From Spirochaetota bacterium (GTDB taxonomy: Bacteria; Spirochaetota; Spirochaetia; Treponematales; UBA12059): a stretch of 64,000 nt of DNA. Each line of letters starts with the position of its first letter. The stretch's first letter is position 1. Both the position numbers and the translations under genes were made by a program. The stretch spans positions 1-64,000 of the forward strand of contig JAPLSN010000024.1 in NCBI GenBank assembly GCA_026398615.1. Reading direction: 5' to 3'. Shown in pieces: positions 24,465-33,934 of this stretch. Below the pieces are notes generated by a model, which ran no database searches, had not been told where the DNA came from, and saw nothing but the letters and a program-made list of their open reading frames with translations.

Positions 24465-25450
24465 GACAGGCTCCCGAGAAAGACGCGTTCGACGAGCCAC
24501 CCCGCGAAGAGCAGCGCGCAGGCGGCCGCGAACCATGCCGGAGCGGCCGACACGCGGCGTGAAGCCTGGCGCCTACGTTCGGCAACGGGCACCGACGAGC
24601 TTAGCCCGGCGAACGCCCGCTCCACGCCCGCGTCGTCGGCGGCGTTCATGTACGAGCCGCCCGTCGAGGCGGCGAGCGCCCGGAGGCGATCCTCGTCGAA
24701 CGCGCTCAGGTAGGTTCCGCCGAAGCGTTCGCCCGTCTCCGGATCGGCATACTCCACCGGCACCTCGCCCCGCGAACCAACGCCGATCACCGTCACCGCG
24801 ATGCCGTTCTCGAGCGCCAGCGCCGCCGCAGCCTCAGGCGCGATGGCGCCCGCGTTGTTCTCTCCGTCGGTCACGAGCACGACGCGCTTTTCGCCGCCGC
24901 GCGACGAGGCTGCGTGCCTGACGGCCACCGCGAGCCCCGTGCCGACCGCGGTCCCGTCGCCGAGCTCCCCCGGCACGACCTGGGCGAGCCGGGAGCGCAC
25001 GACCGCATAGTCCGTCGTCGGGGGGCACACCAGGACGGCCTCGCTTCCGAACGCCACGATGCCCACGGCTTCGTTCCGTTCTTCCTCCGTGAAGCGCCCG
25101 ATGATCATCGACGCGGCTCCGAACCGGTCGGGGCGTAGATCCTTCGCGCCCATGCTCGGCGAAGCATCCAGCGCGAAGACGATGTCGGCGCCCCGCGCCA
25201 GGAAGAGGACTGACCGTTCCACTCGGGAAGGTCCGGCCGCGGCCATGACCAGAAGGACGAAGCCCATCGCCGCAAGCGCGTTGCGCGCCGTCGCTGCGAA
25301 AGTCCTTCTTGCCGACCCCTGGACGAAATCGGGACCGTTCCACCGCGAAAGCGAAAACGCTGGCCGACCAGTCCGTTCCCGACGCCAGAGCCATTCGGCC
25401 GCGACGGGCGCGAGGAGGAGAATGAACGCCCAGGGACTATCGAACGACAC
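24461..25450 (-). CDS. VWA-domain membrane protein (BatA-like)
   Basis: The 329-residue protein has an N-terminal helix (WAFILLLAPVAAEWLW), a second near residue 55-72, a von Willebrand A domain with the intact MIDAS DASPSM and the acidic VLVTDGENN, and a C-terminal helix (AAPAWFAAACALLFAGWLV). This layout matches aerotolerance proteins BatA/BatB. Its 5' end overlaps the preceding gene by 14 bases. It probably pairs with the next gene's VWA protein. Confidence 0.88.
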   Translation of the reverse strand: MSFDSPWAFILLLAPVAAEWLWRRERTGRPAFSLSRWNGPDFVQGSARRTFAATARNALAAMGFVLLVMAAAGPSRVERSVLFLARGADIVFALDASPSMGAKDLRPDRFGAASMIIGRFTEEERNEAVGIVAFGSEAVLVCPPTTDYAVVRSRLAQVVPGELGDGTAVGTGLAVAVRHAASSRGGEKRVVLVTDGENNAGAIAPEAAAALALENGIAVTVIGVGSRGEVPVEYADPETGERFGGTYLSAFDEDRLRALAASTGGSYMNAADDAGVERAFAGLSSSVPVAERRRQASRRVSAAPAWFAAACALLFAGWLVERVFLGSLS

Positions 25451-26318
25451 GATGCCCCTCCCTCTCGAGCTCCGCGGCCACCGAACGGGCCGAAGCCATC
25501 GCTCCCGCGACCGAACCGCGCCGGCCCCCGAACCTGGAGTCGTCAGCGGCGGCCAGCGCGAGCGCCGCTTCCGCGCGCGGTTTGGCCGCGATGGCCGATT
25601 CGGGCACGGCCGCGATTTCCCGGGGCGTCATGGCCAGGACAGGCAGTCCGCTCCTCGCGGACAGGTAGCGCCGGAAGCCGGCGGCGAATTCGTTCCACGA
25701 CCGGCGTTCCTCACCTTCCCCCAGCTTTTCGACGCGACGCAGCAGCTTTTCGAAATCCCTTCCGGCGGCCTGTAGTCGCAGCCGCCGGGCGAACGCGGCG
25801 AAGAGGCGCGATCTCCGGAAGGCGAGCGCTCCGCCCGCGCCCGCCGCCACAACGATGGCGGCGACGATCTTGAGGAGTTCGATCCTGGTGCCCGGCAGGG
25901 CCAGGGGATCCCTGAACGCGGGAGAACCGGGACCGTGGACGGCGACCGCGGGCTCCACGGACAGGGTGAAGGAAGGGATGATCGTACCGCCCGCGGAAAT
26001 GGGTCTCGTCGTCACTTCGCCCGGGATCCACGGCTGTATCCTCACGACGATCCTGCAGTAGCTCCCGTTCTTCGAGGCGGACACCGAGAGTACATCGTAG
26101 TCGTCGCCCCGGATGGCCGGGCCGATGCCGACCGTCGAAGGATCGAACGGATCCCCGGCCGGATCGTAGCGGAAGACCGCTTCCACGATGTCGCCGGGTG
26201 CGCGCCGCGCGGGCCTGAAATCCGCCGGCGGGAATTCATCCGCGGAAAGGGGCGCCGGGCAGGCTGCCGCGAACGCGGATGCCGCGGCAAGGATCGCCGC
26301 CAGGGAGGCCCCGTTCAT
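25437..26318 (-). CDS. Bat-operon membrane protein of unknown family
   Basis: The 293-residue protein has a signal peptide (LAAASAFAAACPAPLSA), a beta-rich extracytoplasmic part (30-135), one membrane helix (IELLKIVAAIVVAAGAGGALAF) and a helical cytoplasmic tail (FEKLLRRVEKL, SWNEFAAGFRRYLSARSGLPVLAMTPREIAAV). Position between the DUF58 and BatA-like genes is where Bat clusters often encode a DUF4381-like or unnamed protein. The tail segment FRRYLSARSGLPVLAMTPREI resembles such proteins. Overlaps both neighbours. Identity beyond 'Bat cluster membrane protein' is not claimed. Confidence 0.65.
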   Translation of the reverse strand: MNGASLAAILAAASAFAAACPAPLSADEFPPADFRPARRAPGDIVEAVFRYDPAGDPFDPSTVGIGPAIRGDDYDVLSVSASKNGSYCRIVVRIQPWIPGEVTTRPISAGGTIIPSFTLSVEPAVAVHGPGSPAFRDPLALPGTRIELLKIVAAIVVAAGAGGALAFRRSRLFAAFARRLRLQAAGRDFEKLLRRVEKLGEGEERRSWNEFAAGFRRYLSARSGLPVLAMTPREIAAVPESAIAAKPRAEAALALAAADDSRFGGRRGSVAGAMASARSVAAELEREGHRVVR

Positions 26319-27234
26319 CCTGCCCGCCTGCGGCGCTTGAAAAAAGAGACGAGCGCCTTGGCCGAATCATCGCCGGTCCGCAGCTCGATCCTGGACGCGT
26401 GCGACGATCCGAGGGCGCGGAGCCATTCGAGCCTCGACTCGGAAGCGTACGACGCGAAGTCCCCGGCAGAGTCACGGCGCCCCAGAGTCAGGCGCGTGAT
26501 CTTCCCGGTCTCCGCGTCGGCGACCCTGACGCTCGCTCGGATGCGTCCGGCCAGTGCGTCCGCATCGTCGTAAATGCGGATGGCCACGACGTCGTGGTTC
26601 CTCGCGAGAAGCCCGAACGGCCTCGACCACCCGCCGGAGCCTTCCGCGGCTGCCAGGAAATCGCTCACGAAGAAGACGAGCGAACGGCGCTTGAGCTCGC
26701 GCTTCGTCGCCTCCGCTGCTTCCGCGAGGACGGTGCCCCTGCCCTCCTGCCCGCCGCCCTCCCGGACGGCGCGAGCCGACGACTCGAAACGGGCGGCAAG
26801 CGCGGGCGCCCGCACCGGCGCGGAGGACGGAACAAAGGTTCCCGTCACGCGATCCGAGAAGAAAAGGGCGCCCACAGGGGCCGACGAGAGCGCGGCCGCG
26901 TACGCGATGAGGGACGCCGCCACGGCCGCTGTCTCCGCCTTGGAGCCGTTCGACCCGTAGCTCATGGAAGCGCTCTCGTCGAAGACGATGAACACGGAGA
27001 GGCTGCGGTCCTCACGCCAGGTTTTCACGAACGGCCTGCCGAAACGGACGGACGCATTCCAGTCGATCGAACGGGCGTCGTCTTCCGGCGAATACTCCCG
27101 GATCGCGTCGAACTCCATCCCCCGGCCCTTGAACACGGAGCGGAAGCTCCCCGACATGAAGGCTCGGGAGAGTTCAGGCGATACGAAGAGAAGCCTGCGG
27201 ATCGCCTTCCGCAGCCGCTCGTCGCGTATGACCG

Positions 27235-27238
<4 letters not shown>
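26315..27238 (-). CDS. DUF58 domain protein
   Basis: The 307-residue protein carries the DUF58 hallmark FKGRGMEFDAIREYSPEDDARSIDW followed by NASVRFGRPFVKTW and a VWA-like core (FIVFDESASMSYG, VFFVSDFL). DUF58 proteins are regular partners of MoxR ATPases and are predicted cytoplasmic adaptors. The ATG overlaps the MoxR stop (ATGA), so the two are translationally coupled. The longer frame upstream belongs to the antisense of the MoxR gene. Confidence 0.9.
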
Positions 27239-28227
<989 letters not shown>

Positions 28228-28300
28228 GTTCCGCTCCGGTTCCCGTTTCGCGCCGGGCACCGGCCTGCGGAGGCCGCGCCTCGGGCGCGTAAGCGCTTTG

Positions 28301-28329
28301 AGTCTAGCCGCCGGAGGCTCGCTGTTCAA
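28301..28329 (-). promoter_or_regulatory. Promoter of the Bat operon
   Basis: On the minus strand TTGAAC (28329-28324), 17-base spacer, TAGACT (28306-28301), about 75 bases before moxR. Confidence 0.55.
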
Positions 28330-28381
28330 GCGCACCGATGACGACGATGGCAGAATCTGGCGCAAGGAAGGCGATCCGAGC

Positions 28382-28411
28382 TTGACCGGTCCATCCGGCT
28401 CCGTCTATGAT
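28382..28411 (+). promoter_or_regulatory. Promoter of tRNA-Leu
   Basis: TTGACC (28382-28387), 18-base spacer, TATGAT (28406-28411), 48 bases before the tRNA 5' end. Diverges from the moxR promoter. Confidence 0.65.
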
Positions 28412-28458
28412 GCAGCGCGGCAGGCACCCGGAAAGCGGATTATCCAGAGGCCTGACTG

Positions 28459-28544
28459 GCCGGGGTGGCGGAATTGGCAGACGCCACGGACTTAAAATCC
28501 GTTGGTCCGCAAGGGCTGTGCGGGTTCGAGACCCGTCCCCGGCA
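28459..28544 (+). tRNA. tRNA-Leu (anticodon TAA)
   Basis: An 86-base class II tRNA. Acceptor GCCGGGG pairs with CCCCGGC (28537-28543), discriminator A28544. The anticodon stem ACGGA/TCCGT encloses CTTAAAA with anticodon TAA (28493-28495). A long variable arm and a T arm with GGGTTCGAGACCC are present. CCA is not encoded. Decodes UUA and, by wobble, UUG, rare codons in this high-GC sequence. Confidence 0.95.
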
Positions 28545-28560
28545 AAATCACCGTCAGGAG

Positions 28561-28606
28561 GGTTCGCCACGGAGGCGCGGCGACAGGGATGAACCACGGC
28601 GACAGG
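28561..28606. repeat. Dispersed 'CACGG' repeat
   Basis: GGTTCGCCACGGAGGCGCGG then GATGAACCACGGCGACAGG: the same degenerate family as at 15410, 42814 and 51570, here between tRNA-Leu and the convergent alaS. Confidence 0.6.
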
Positions 28607-28616
28607 TCCGCTGCCC

Positions 28617-30410
28617 TCAGCCCTCCAGCACGGCACGGATGCGGCGCACCCCGGCCGACGAGCTCTGTTCCTTCTGGATGACGAACTTCCCGAGGACGCC
28701 GGTGCGTTCCACGTGGGGGCCGCCGCAGACTTCCTTCGAGAAATCGCCCATCGTGTAGACCTTCACCTTCTCACCGTACTTTTCGCCGAAGAGCGCGATG
28801 GCGCCCGAGGCGACGGCCTCGTCGAGGCTTATCATCTGCATCGTCACGGGAAGGTCGCGGCGGATCTGTTCGTTCACGAGCTCCTCGACCCGCTTCACCT
28901 CCTCGACGGTCATGGGGGCGGGGTGGGAGAAGTCGAAGCGCATCCGCTCGGCGGTGATGTTGGAACCCTTCTGGGCCACGTGCTCGCCCAGGACCATGCG
29001 CAGGGCCTTCTGGAGGAGATGGGTCGCGGTATGGTAGCGCGTGGTGACTTCGCCGTGGTCCGCGAGCCCGCCCTTGAAGACCTGCTCGCTCCCGGCGCGG
29101 GAAAGCTCCTGGTGCTTCTTGTACGCTTCATCGAATTCCGCGCGTCCGACGGTCATGCCGTTCTCCGACGCGAGTTCTTCCGTCAGCTCTATCGGAAAGC
29201 CGTAGGTGTCGTAGAGCTTGAAGGCGAGACGGCCCGACATGACCTTCTGCGGGTTCTTGAGCAGGCCCGGGAGCATCTTTTCGAATTCGTGCTCGCCCTT
29301 CTGGAGGGTTTCGAGGAACTTTTCCTCCTCGGCGCGCAGTTCTGTCACGACGCGATCGCGGTTTTCGACGAGTTCCGGATATGCCTCCCCGAACTTCTCC
29401 ACGACGACGGCCGCCAGCCGGTCGAGGAACAAGCCCGAGATACCGAGCTTCTTCCCGTGGCGCACGGCGCGGCGGATGAGGCGCCGCAGGACGTAGCCGG
29501 CGCCCACGTTGGAGGGCGTCACGGCTTTCGGATCGCCGAGCACGAAGGTGGACGACCTCGTGTGGTCCGCGATGATGCGGAATGAACGATCCGTCTCCTC
29601 GTCCGATCCGTACTTCTTCCCGGAAATGGTTTCGATCTCGGCGATGATCGGCGAAAACGCCTCGGTTTCGTAGACGGATCGGCGGCCCTGGAGCATGGCC
29701 ACGGTGCGCTCGATGCCCATGCCGGTGTCCACGCAGGTTCTCGCCAGCGGCTCGTAGCTCCCGTCGGCCTTCTTGTTGTACTGCATGAAGACGTCGTTCC
29801 AGATCTCCACGTACTTGCCGCAGCGGCAGCCGGGCCGGCAGTCGGGGCCGCAGGCCGCCTTGCCGGTGTCGTAGAACATCTCGCTGTCGGGACCGCAGGG
29901 GCCGGTTTCGCCGGCGGGACCCCACCAGTTGTCTTCGCGCGGGAGATAGTGGATGCGCGTGCGGGGGATGCCAACGCGCTCCCAGATGGCGGCGGACTCC
30001 TCGTCGCGCGGGACGCCCTCTTCCCCTGCGAACACCGTGACGGAAATCCTTTCCGCCGGGATGCCGAGCCACGCGGGACTAGTGAGGAATTCGTAACTCA
30101 TAACAATGGCGAGGTCCTTGAAGTAGTCGCCCAGGGACCAGTTCCCGAGCATTTCGAAGAAGGTCAGGTGGCTCGCGTCGCCGACCGACTCGATGTCGCC
30201 GGTGCGGATGCATTTCTGGTAGTTCACGAGCCGCTGCCCCGCCGGGTGCGGCTCCCCGAGCAGGTAGGGCACGAGCGGATGCATCCCCGCCGTCGTGAAG
30301 AGGACGGTGGGGTCGTTGTCGGGAACGAGCGACTTCCCCGATATCGCGGCATGGCCCTTCGACTTGAAGAACTCCATGTATTTGCGCCTGAGCTCGTTGA
30401 TGGTGATCAT
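28617..30410 (-). CDS. alaS: Alanyl-tRNA synthetase, short form lacking C-Ala domain
   Basis: The 597-residue enzyme has the class II catalytic core (MITINELRRKYMEFFKSKGHA, PTVLFTTAGMHPLVPYLLGE, GMGIERTVAML), a tRNA-binding helical part and an editing domain with the zinc residues of TRYHTATHLL (H-x3-H) and CGGPH. It stops at SSSAGVRRIRAVLEG, where longer enzymes (about 870 residues) continue into an oligomerisation/C-Ala domain. Borrelia and Treponema AlaRS are similarly about 600 residues, so this is a lineage feature, not a truncation. No Shine-Dalgarno precedes the ATG; a promoter lies only 6 bases upstream (see 30417). Confidence 0.96.
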   Translation of the reverse strand: MITINELRRKYMEFFKSKGHAAISGKSLVPDNDPTVLFTTAGMHPLVPYLLGEPHPAGQRLVNYQKCIRTGDIESVGDASHLTFFEMLGNWSLGDYFKDLAIVMSYEFLTSPAWLGIPAERISVTVFAGEEGVPRDEESAAIWERVGIPRTRIHYLPREDNWWGPAGETGPCGPDSEMFYDTGKAACGPDCRPGCRCGKYVEIWNDVFMQYNKKADGSYEPLARTCVDTGMGIERTVAMLQGRRSVYETEAFSPIIAEIETISGKKYGSDEETDRSFRIIADHTRSSTFVLGDPKAVTPSNVGAGYVLRRLIRRAVRHGKKLGISGLFLDRLAAVVVEKFGEAYPELVENRDRVVTELRAEEEKFLETLQKGEHEFEKMLPGLLKNPQKVMSGRLAFKLYDTYGFPIELTEELASENGMTVGRAEFDEAYKKHQELSRAGSEQVFKGGLADHGEVTTRYHTATHLLQKALRMVLGEHVAQKGSNITAERMRFDFSHPAPMTVEEVKRVEELVNEQIRRDLPVTMQMISLDEAVASGAIALFGEKYGEKVKVYTMGDFSKEVCGGPHVERTGVLGKFVIQKEQSSSAGVRRIRAVLEG

Positions 30411-30416
30411 GGCCGG

Positions 30417-30446
30417 AGTGTAGGACGGCCTCGGCCAGCTCGTCAA
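30417..30446 (-). promoter_or_regulatory. alaS promoter, predicted leaderless start
   Basis: On the minus strand TTGACG (30446-30441), 18-base spacer, TACACT (30422-30417), then 6 bases to the alaS ATG. Transcription would start at or beside the A of ATG. Confidence 0.6.
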
Positions 30447-30600
30447 GAATGCCTACCGAGGTCCGGATTCGAGCGCGGTGACGAAGCGGGACATGGAATG
30501 GGCCGGACGGGGCCTGCACGGTCCATGAGCCCGCCCTTCGCCGCACCGACGCCCGTCCCCCGCCAGTATCGCGCGTTCACGCTTCATGGGTGACCCCGGT

Positions 30601-31344
30601 TCATCCCCCCAGCGCGGCGCGCAGGACCGGCAGGTACTCGCCCCAGGTCCCGATGTCCTTGAAGCCCCCCTCAATGTCGAAGAGCGACACTTTCTTCCCG
30701 GCGTCGATGCAGTGCTTGATGATCTGGGTGGTCGTGTACTCGCCGTTCGGCGCCACGTACGCGGAAGGGTCGAGCGCGGCGGTCTCGGCCGACAGGATCA
30801 TGAGCCCCGACTTGGCCAGGTTACCCCAACCTTCCGCGGACTGCGGCTTTTCGAAGATATCCACGGCCTTCCCGGACGCATCCATCTTCACGATGGCGAA
30901 CTTGCGCACGTCATCGACGCGGCAGACTCCGACCGTGACTGCGGGGCGCTCGCGCTCGTGGAGCTCTCGCATCTTGCGGAAGACCGCGTCATCGGAGATC
31001 AGGTTGTCGGAGTCCGTAACGATGACGTCGTCGCCCCGGACGAAGTGCCGGGCGCGGTGGAATGCGCCGGCGTTCCCGTCCAGGACGCTCTGGTGCACGT
31101 ACGCGATCCGCGCGCCCAGGGCTTCGCCGTCGCCGAGGGCTTCCATGATCATGGCCGCCTTGTAGTTGACCGCCACGACGATCCCCGTCACCCCCGCCGC
31201 CACGATCTGGCTGACGAGGCGCTCGATTATCGTGCGGAAGCCGCCCGACGCGTCGAGCTCGATGGGCATGAGGGGCTTGGGAAGGATGTCGGAATAGGGC
31301 TTGAGCCGCGTGCCCTTGCCGGCCGCCAGGATGACCGCATTCAT
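30601..31344 (-). CDS. Sugar-phosphate/alcohol-phosphate nucleotidyltransferase
   Basis: The 247-residue protein is a single nucleotidyltransferase domain. It begins MNAVILAAGKGTRLKPYS and KPLMPI, the nucleotide-binding loop and lysine of GlmU/RmlA/LicC-like enzymes. A metal-binding Asp is in VTDSDNLIS, and GGFKDIGTWGEYL closes the domain. It activates a phosphorylated sugar, polyol or choline-like head group by forming an NDP derivative. The ATG overlaps the upstream kinase-like stop (ATGA), so the substrate is probably the product of that kinase. The precise substrate cannot be read from sequence. Confidence 0.85.
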   Translation of the reverse strand: MNAVILAAGKGTRLKPYSDILPKPLMPIELDASGGFRTIIERLVSQIVAAGVTGIVVAVNYKAAMIMEALGDGEALGARIAYVHQSVLDGNAGAFHRARHFVRGDDVIVTDSDNLISDDAVFRKMRELHERERPAVTVGVCRVDDVRKFAIVKMDASGKAVDIFEKPQSAEGWGNLAKSGLMILSAETAALDPSAYVAPNGEYTTTQIIKHCIDAGKKVSLFDIEGGFKDIGTWGEYLPVLRAALGG

Positions 31345-32495
31345 GTCGCCTCCAGGATCGCGTCGCGGATGTCGGGATGGTGCGTCTCCAGCCACTCGTT
31401 GAGCCGCAGGAGGCCCGTCGTGAAGCAGACCAGGCCCTCGCCCCTGAACCTTAGGTGGAACGGCACCATCGTGAGGTAGAGCATGGCCTCGGTGAAGTCG
31501 GCGCGATAGAGGAGCTCGCCGTACCCGGTGAACGTTTCGGCGATCAGGGGCCGGACGTACTCGTAATTCCGCATGAAGCGCTCGCGGTAGGCGCCTTGCG
31601 TGAATTCGAACTCGATGCAGGGCACCCCCCCCTCTTCGCCGAGGAAGACGGAGAAGAAATGCTTTTCGATGAGCGAGTACTGGCTGCGCAGGTCGTGGAA
31701 GATCTTCGCCACGTCATAGGCAGGGTCGAAGAAAAGCGTCCCGTCGGGCGCCCGTCCCCTGCAGTCGAGCATGATGAAGTTACCCGCGCTGATGCCGCAG
31801 AGGATGTTGTTGCAGTGGACGTCGCCGTGCGACACGTAGACCCGCGGGGGGGTGAGCCGCGCGATGACGTCGGGCCTGGAGGCGACGGCGTCGGCGATGG
31901 CTCTCCAGCCGAGCACTCGCTTGCCGTTCACGAGCAGGATCTTCGCGTCCGCCACGGGAACCAGGAAGGGGGCGTCGCGCTTCATGACGTCGACGCGCTC
32001 GTAGAGCTTGCGCAGGTGGTTCTTCACGACGAAGTCCGGCGCCGTCGGGGCCGAACGGCTTTCCGTGAATAATTCTTCCCGGATCAGGCCGAGCATCTTC
32101 TTCCACCTGAGCTTCAGGAAGAAGAAGGCGTTCATGTCGCTCATGATGACGGTACGCAGGTTCGGGTAGTTGTAGTACCGCATACGGTAGAACACGTTGC
32201 CCGGCTCCGTCGAATGCTCCACGATGTCGGGAAAGTGCGAGCCCGTCGGCGTGTTCCGGTACGTCAGGTACCATTCCATCTCGTCGACGAGCTTGGCTTC
32301 GCCCCTGCCCTGGGCGCGCTTTTCGATCGTGCCCTTGCTGCGCTTCAGGTCGGTGAAGCTGGCGCCGCGGTCGTTGTGGATGACCGCGTCCTGCAGCTTC
32401 TTGATGAGGTAGTAGTCGGTCACCTGCGTGGCGATGTTCACCCCGAGGCGCCCGAGGTCGATGACGCGGTTGACGATGTCGGCGAACCAGCTCAC
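31341..32495 (-). CDS. APH/choline-kinase-like phosphotransferase
   Basis: A GTG overlapping the glycosyltransferase stop (GTGA) gives 384 residues. The C-terminal half has kinase-like motifs of the aminoglycoside/choline phosphotransferase fold: VYVSHGDVHCNNILCG (catalytic Asp and Asn) and FIMLDCRGR with FDPAYDVAKIF (metal-binding Asp). The N-terminal 150 residues are specific and contain YYLIKKLQDAVIHNDRG. Together with the downstream nucleotidyltransferase this resembles a LicA-LicC-type kinase/cytidylyltransferase pair, and the upstream glycosyltransferase suggests a glycolipid or surface glycan product. These links are inference from gene order. Confidence 0.75.
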   Translation of the reverse strand: MSWFADIVNRVIDLGRLGVNIATQVTDYYLIKKLQDAVIHNDRGASFTDLKRSKGTIEKRAQGRGEAKLVDEMEWYLTYRNTPTGSHFPDIVEHSTEPGNVFYRMRYYNYPNLRTVIMSDMNAFFFLKLRWKKMLGLIREELFTESRSAPTAPDFVVKNHLRKLYERVDVMKRDAPFLVPVADAKILLVNGKRVLGWRAIADAVASRPDVIARLTPPRVYVSHGDVHCNNILCGISAGNFIMLDCRGRAPDGTLFFDPAYDVAKIFHDLRSQYSLIEKHFFSVFLGEEGGVPCIEFEFTQGAYRERFMRNYEYVRPLIAETFTGYGELLYRADFTEAMLYLTMVPFHLRFRGEGLVCFTTGLLRLNEWLETHHPDIRDAILEAT

Positions 32496-33652
32496 GTTCG
32501 CGCTCCCGCCGCGCGCGCCGTCTCCGCAGGGTGGACTTCCGCGAGGGCTGCCTCCACCGAGTCCGCGATGCCGGCCGTCCCGAAGGCGCAGGGCGGCGTC
32601 TCGAGCCGCGAGCGCGTGGGCGCCAGGACCGACGGATCGGACGCCGCCCTCACCGTGAAGTCGGCTGCCGCGCGGACGTTCTTCGCCCAGAAGCCGTAGC
32701 CTTCCTCCTCGACGAAACGCGCGGCATGAATTTCGTTCGCCATGGCCATGAGGACGAGGAAGGGCCTTTTCATCGCGATGCTCTCGAAGACGGTGTTGAG
32801 GCCCGCCTTGCCCGCCGAGATGTCGCAGGCGTAGAGGTAGTCCTGCATGTTCGTCATGAAGCCCCGCGGCGCAAGCTCGAAGTCCGGGCGCGCGGCCTTC
32901 ATGGCTTCGAGCCGGGCGAGGAGCGCCTTGTTGCGGCCGCAGATCACGACCAGCTGGACCGGCGCCCCGGAGGCCGCGATCGCTTCGAGGAAGGAAAGGT
33001 CGCCCACGCCCTCGCCGCCCATGGAGACGAGCACGGTGAACATGTCCTTGAGTCCGAGGGTTTCCCGCTCCTCCCGGATGCTCCGGAACGTCTTGATGTA
33101 CTTGGGATCCAGCGGGAATTCGGATTTCGTGAGGAGTGCCGGATCCATGCCCTGGGCCGTCATGGCGCGGATCCCGCGATCGGTGGAGACAAAATAGCGC
33201 GTCGTGTTTTTCGCGACGTAGGCGACGTGGGAGAGGATGACGTCCGAGTTGTAGGCGAAGAACGGCAGCGGGCGGCCGGAATGGCGCTCGTAAGCTTTGA
33301 CGAGCCCGTCGAGGGCGGCGGTCGTGCCGAAATGCGTCGAAAAGATGAAGTCCGGCTTGACGCGATCCAGGTAGGCGAACACTTTCCTGCGCGTCGTGAG
33401 GCGCAGAAGAAGCTTGATGGGCAGGGCCAGGAGGCTGTTCGTGACCGGGAAGATCAGGCGGAACAGGAATGGCTTGTCCAGCATGACGATCCACGACCTG
33501 GTAAGGACGTCGTGCCAGAAATCGGACCCGATTTCCCTGAAGAAGTCCAGGCAGGGCGCTACGTGCCCGCGCGCCTCCAGCTCTTTCGAAACCGCGACCG
33601 CGGGGGACTTGAAACCGTTGCCGGTACTGACGTAGACGATGAGACCCTTCAT
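32492..33652 (-). CDS. MGDG-synthase/MurG-like glycosyltransferase (GT28 type)
   Basis: The 386-residue protein has a two-domain GT-B fold. The N-terminal part has GNGFKSPAVAVSKELEARGH and FIFSTHFGTTAAL, and the C-terminal part has VSMGGEGVGDL, VVICGRNKALLARLE and the donor-binding DISAGKAGLNTVFES. It resembles monogalactosyl- or diglucosyl-diacylglycerol synthases and MurG, which transfer a sugar from a UDP-sugar to a lipid acceptor at the inner membrane. It leads a three-gene operon with overlapping stops and starts. The ATG has no Shine-Dalgarno and lies 7 bases after a promoter -10 box. Confidence 0.82.
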   Translation of the reverse strand: MKGLIVYVSTGNGFKSPAVAVSKELEARGHVAPCLDFFREIGSDFWHDVLTRSWIVMLDKPFLFRLIFPVTNSLLALPIKLLLRLTTRRKVFAYLDRVKPDFIFSTHFGTTAALDGLVKAYERHSGRPLPFFAYNSDVILSHVAYVAKNTTRYFVSTDRGIRAMTAQGMDPALLTKSEFPLDPKYIKTFRSIREERETLGLKDMFTVLVSMGGEGVGDLSFLEAIAASGAPVQLVVICGRNKALLARLEAMKAARPDFELAPRGFMTNMQDYLYACDISAGKAGLNTVFESIAMKRPFLVLMAMANEIHAARFVEEEGYGFWAKNVRAAADFTVRAASDPSVLAPTRSRLETPPCAFGTAGIADSVEAALAEVHPAETARAAGART

Positions 33653-33659
33653 GGGCGGG

Positions 33660-33689
33660 AGTATAGCGGCACGCCCGAAACGCCGTCAA
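33660..33689 (-). promoter_or_regulatory. Promoter of the glycosyltransferase operon, predicted leaderless
   Basis: On the minus strand TTGACG (33689-33684), 18-base spacer, TATACT (33665-33660), then 7 bases to the ATG at 33652. A near-consensus promoter leaving no room for a ribosome site. Confidence 0.65.
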
Positions 33690-33731
33690 GAACGGTCGTC
33701 CCGCGCCCGACCGGTTTCACGGCGGCGGGAG

Positions 33732-33925
33732 TCACTCGCTCCCGTCGGGATGGAGCTCCCGGATCTGGCGTATTTGCGGCAGGATTTCCATGAAGGCTTC
33801 GAGCACCCCGGGGTCGAACCTGGTCCCCGACATGGAACGGAGCCCTTCCAGCACCTTGTCCTCGTCCCAGGCATCCTTGTAGACGCGTGCGAAACGAGTG
33901 CGTCGTAGACGTCGGCCGCCACGGC
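33732..33925 (-). pseudogene. HD-GYP domain remnant (C-terminal, frameshifted)
   Basis: Just after the sigma-factor stop the minus strand reads AAVAADVYDALVS, and after a one-base frame change ARVYKDAWDEDKVLEGL, then SGTRFDPGVLEAFMEILPQI. These are successive parts of the HD-GYP cyclic-di-GMP phosphodiesterase C-terminus (ADVYDAL...RVYK...G-T-x-FDP). Only about 62 codons remain, the HD and GYP motifs are gone, and one base is missing between the two blocks. It is a dead gene fragment joined to the end of the sigma gene. Confidence 0.8.
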
Positions 33926-33934
33926 TGCGCCCGC

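Noticed and set aside
28617..30410. alaS as a truncated pseudogene
   Set aside because: Ends cleanly after the editing domain, and short AlaRS of about 600 residues is normal in spirochaetes as I recall.
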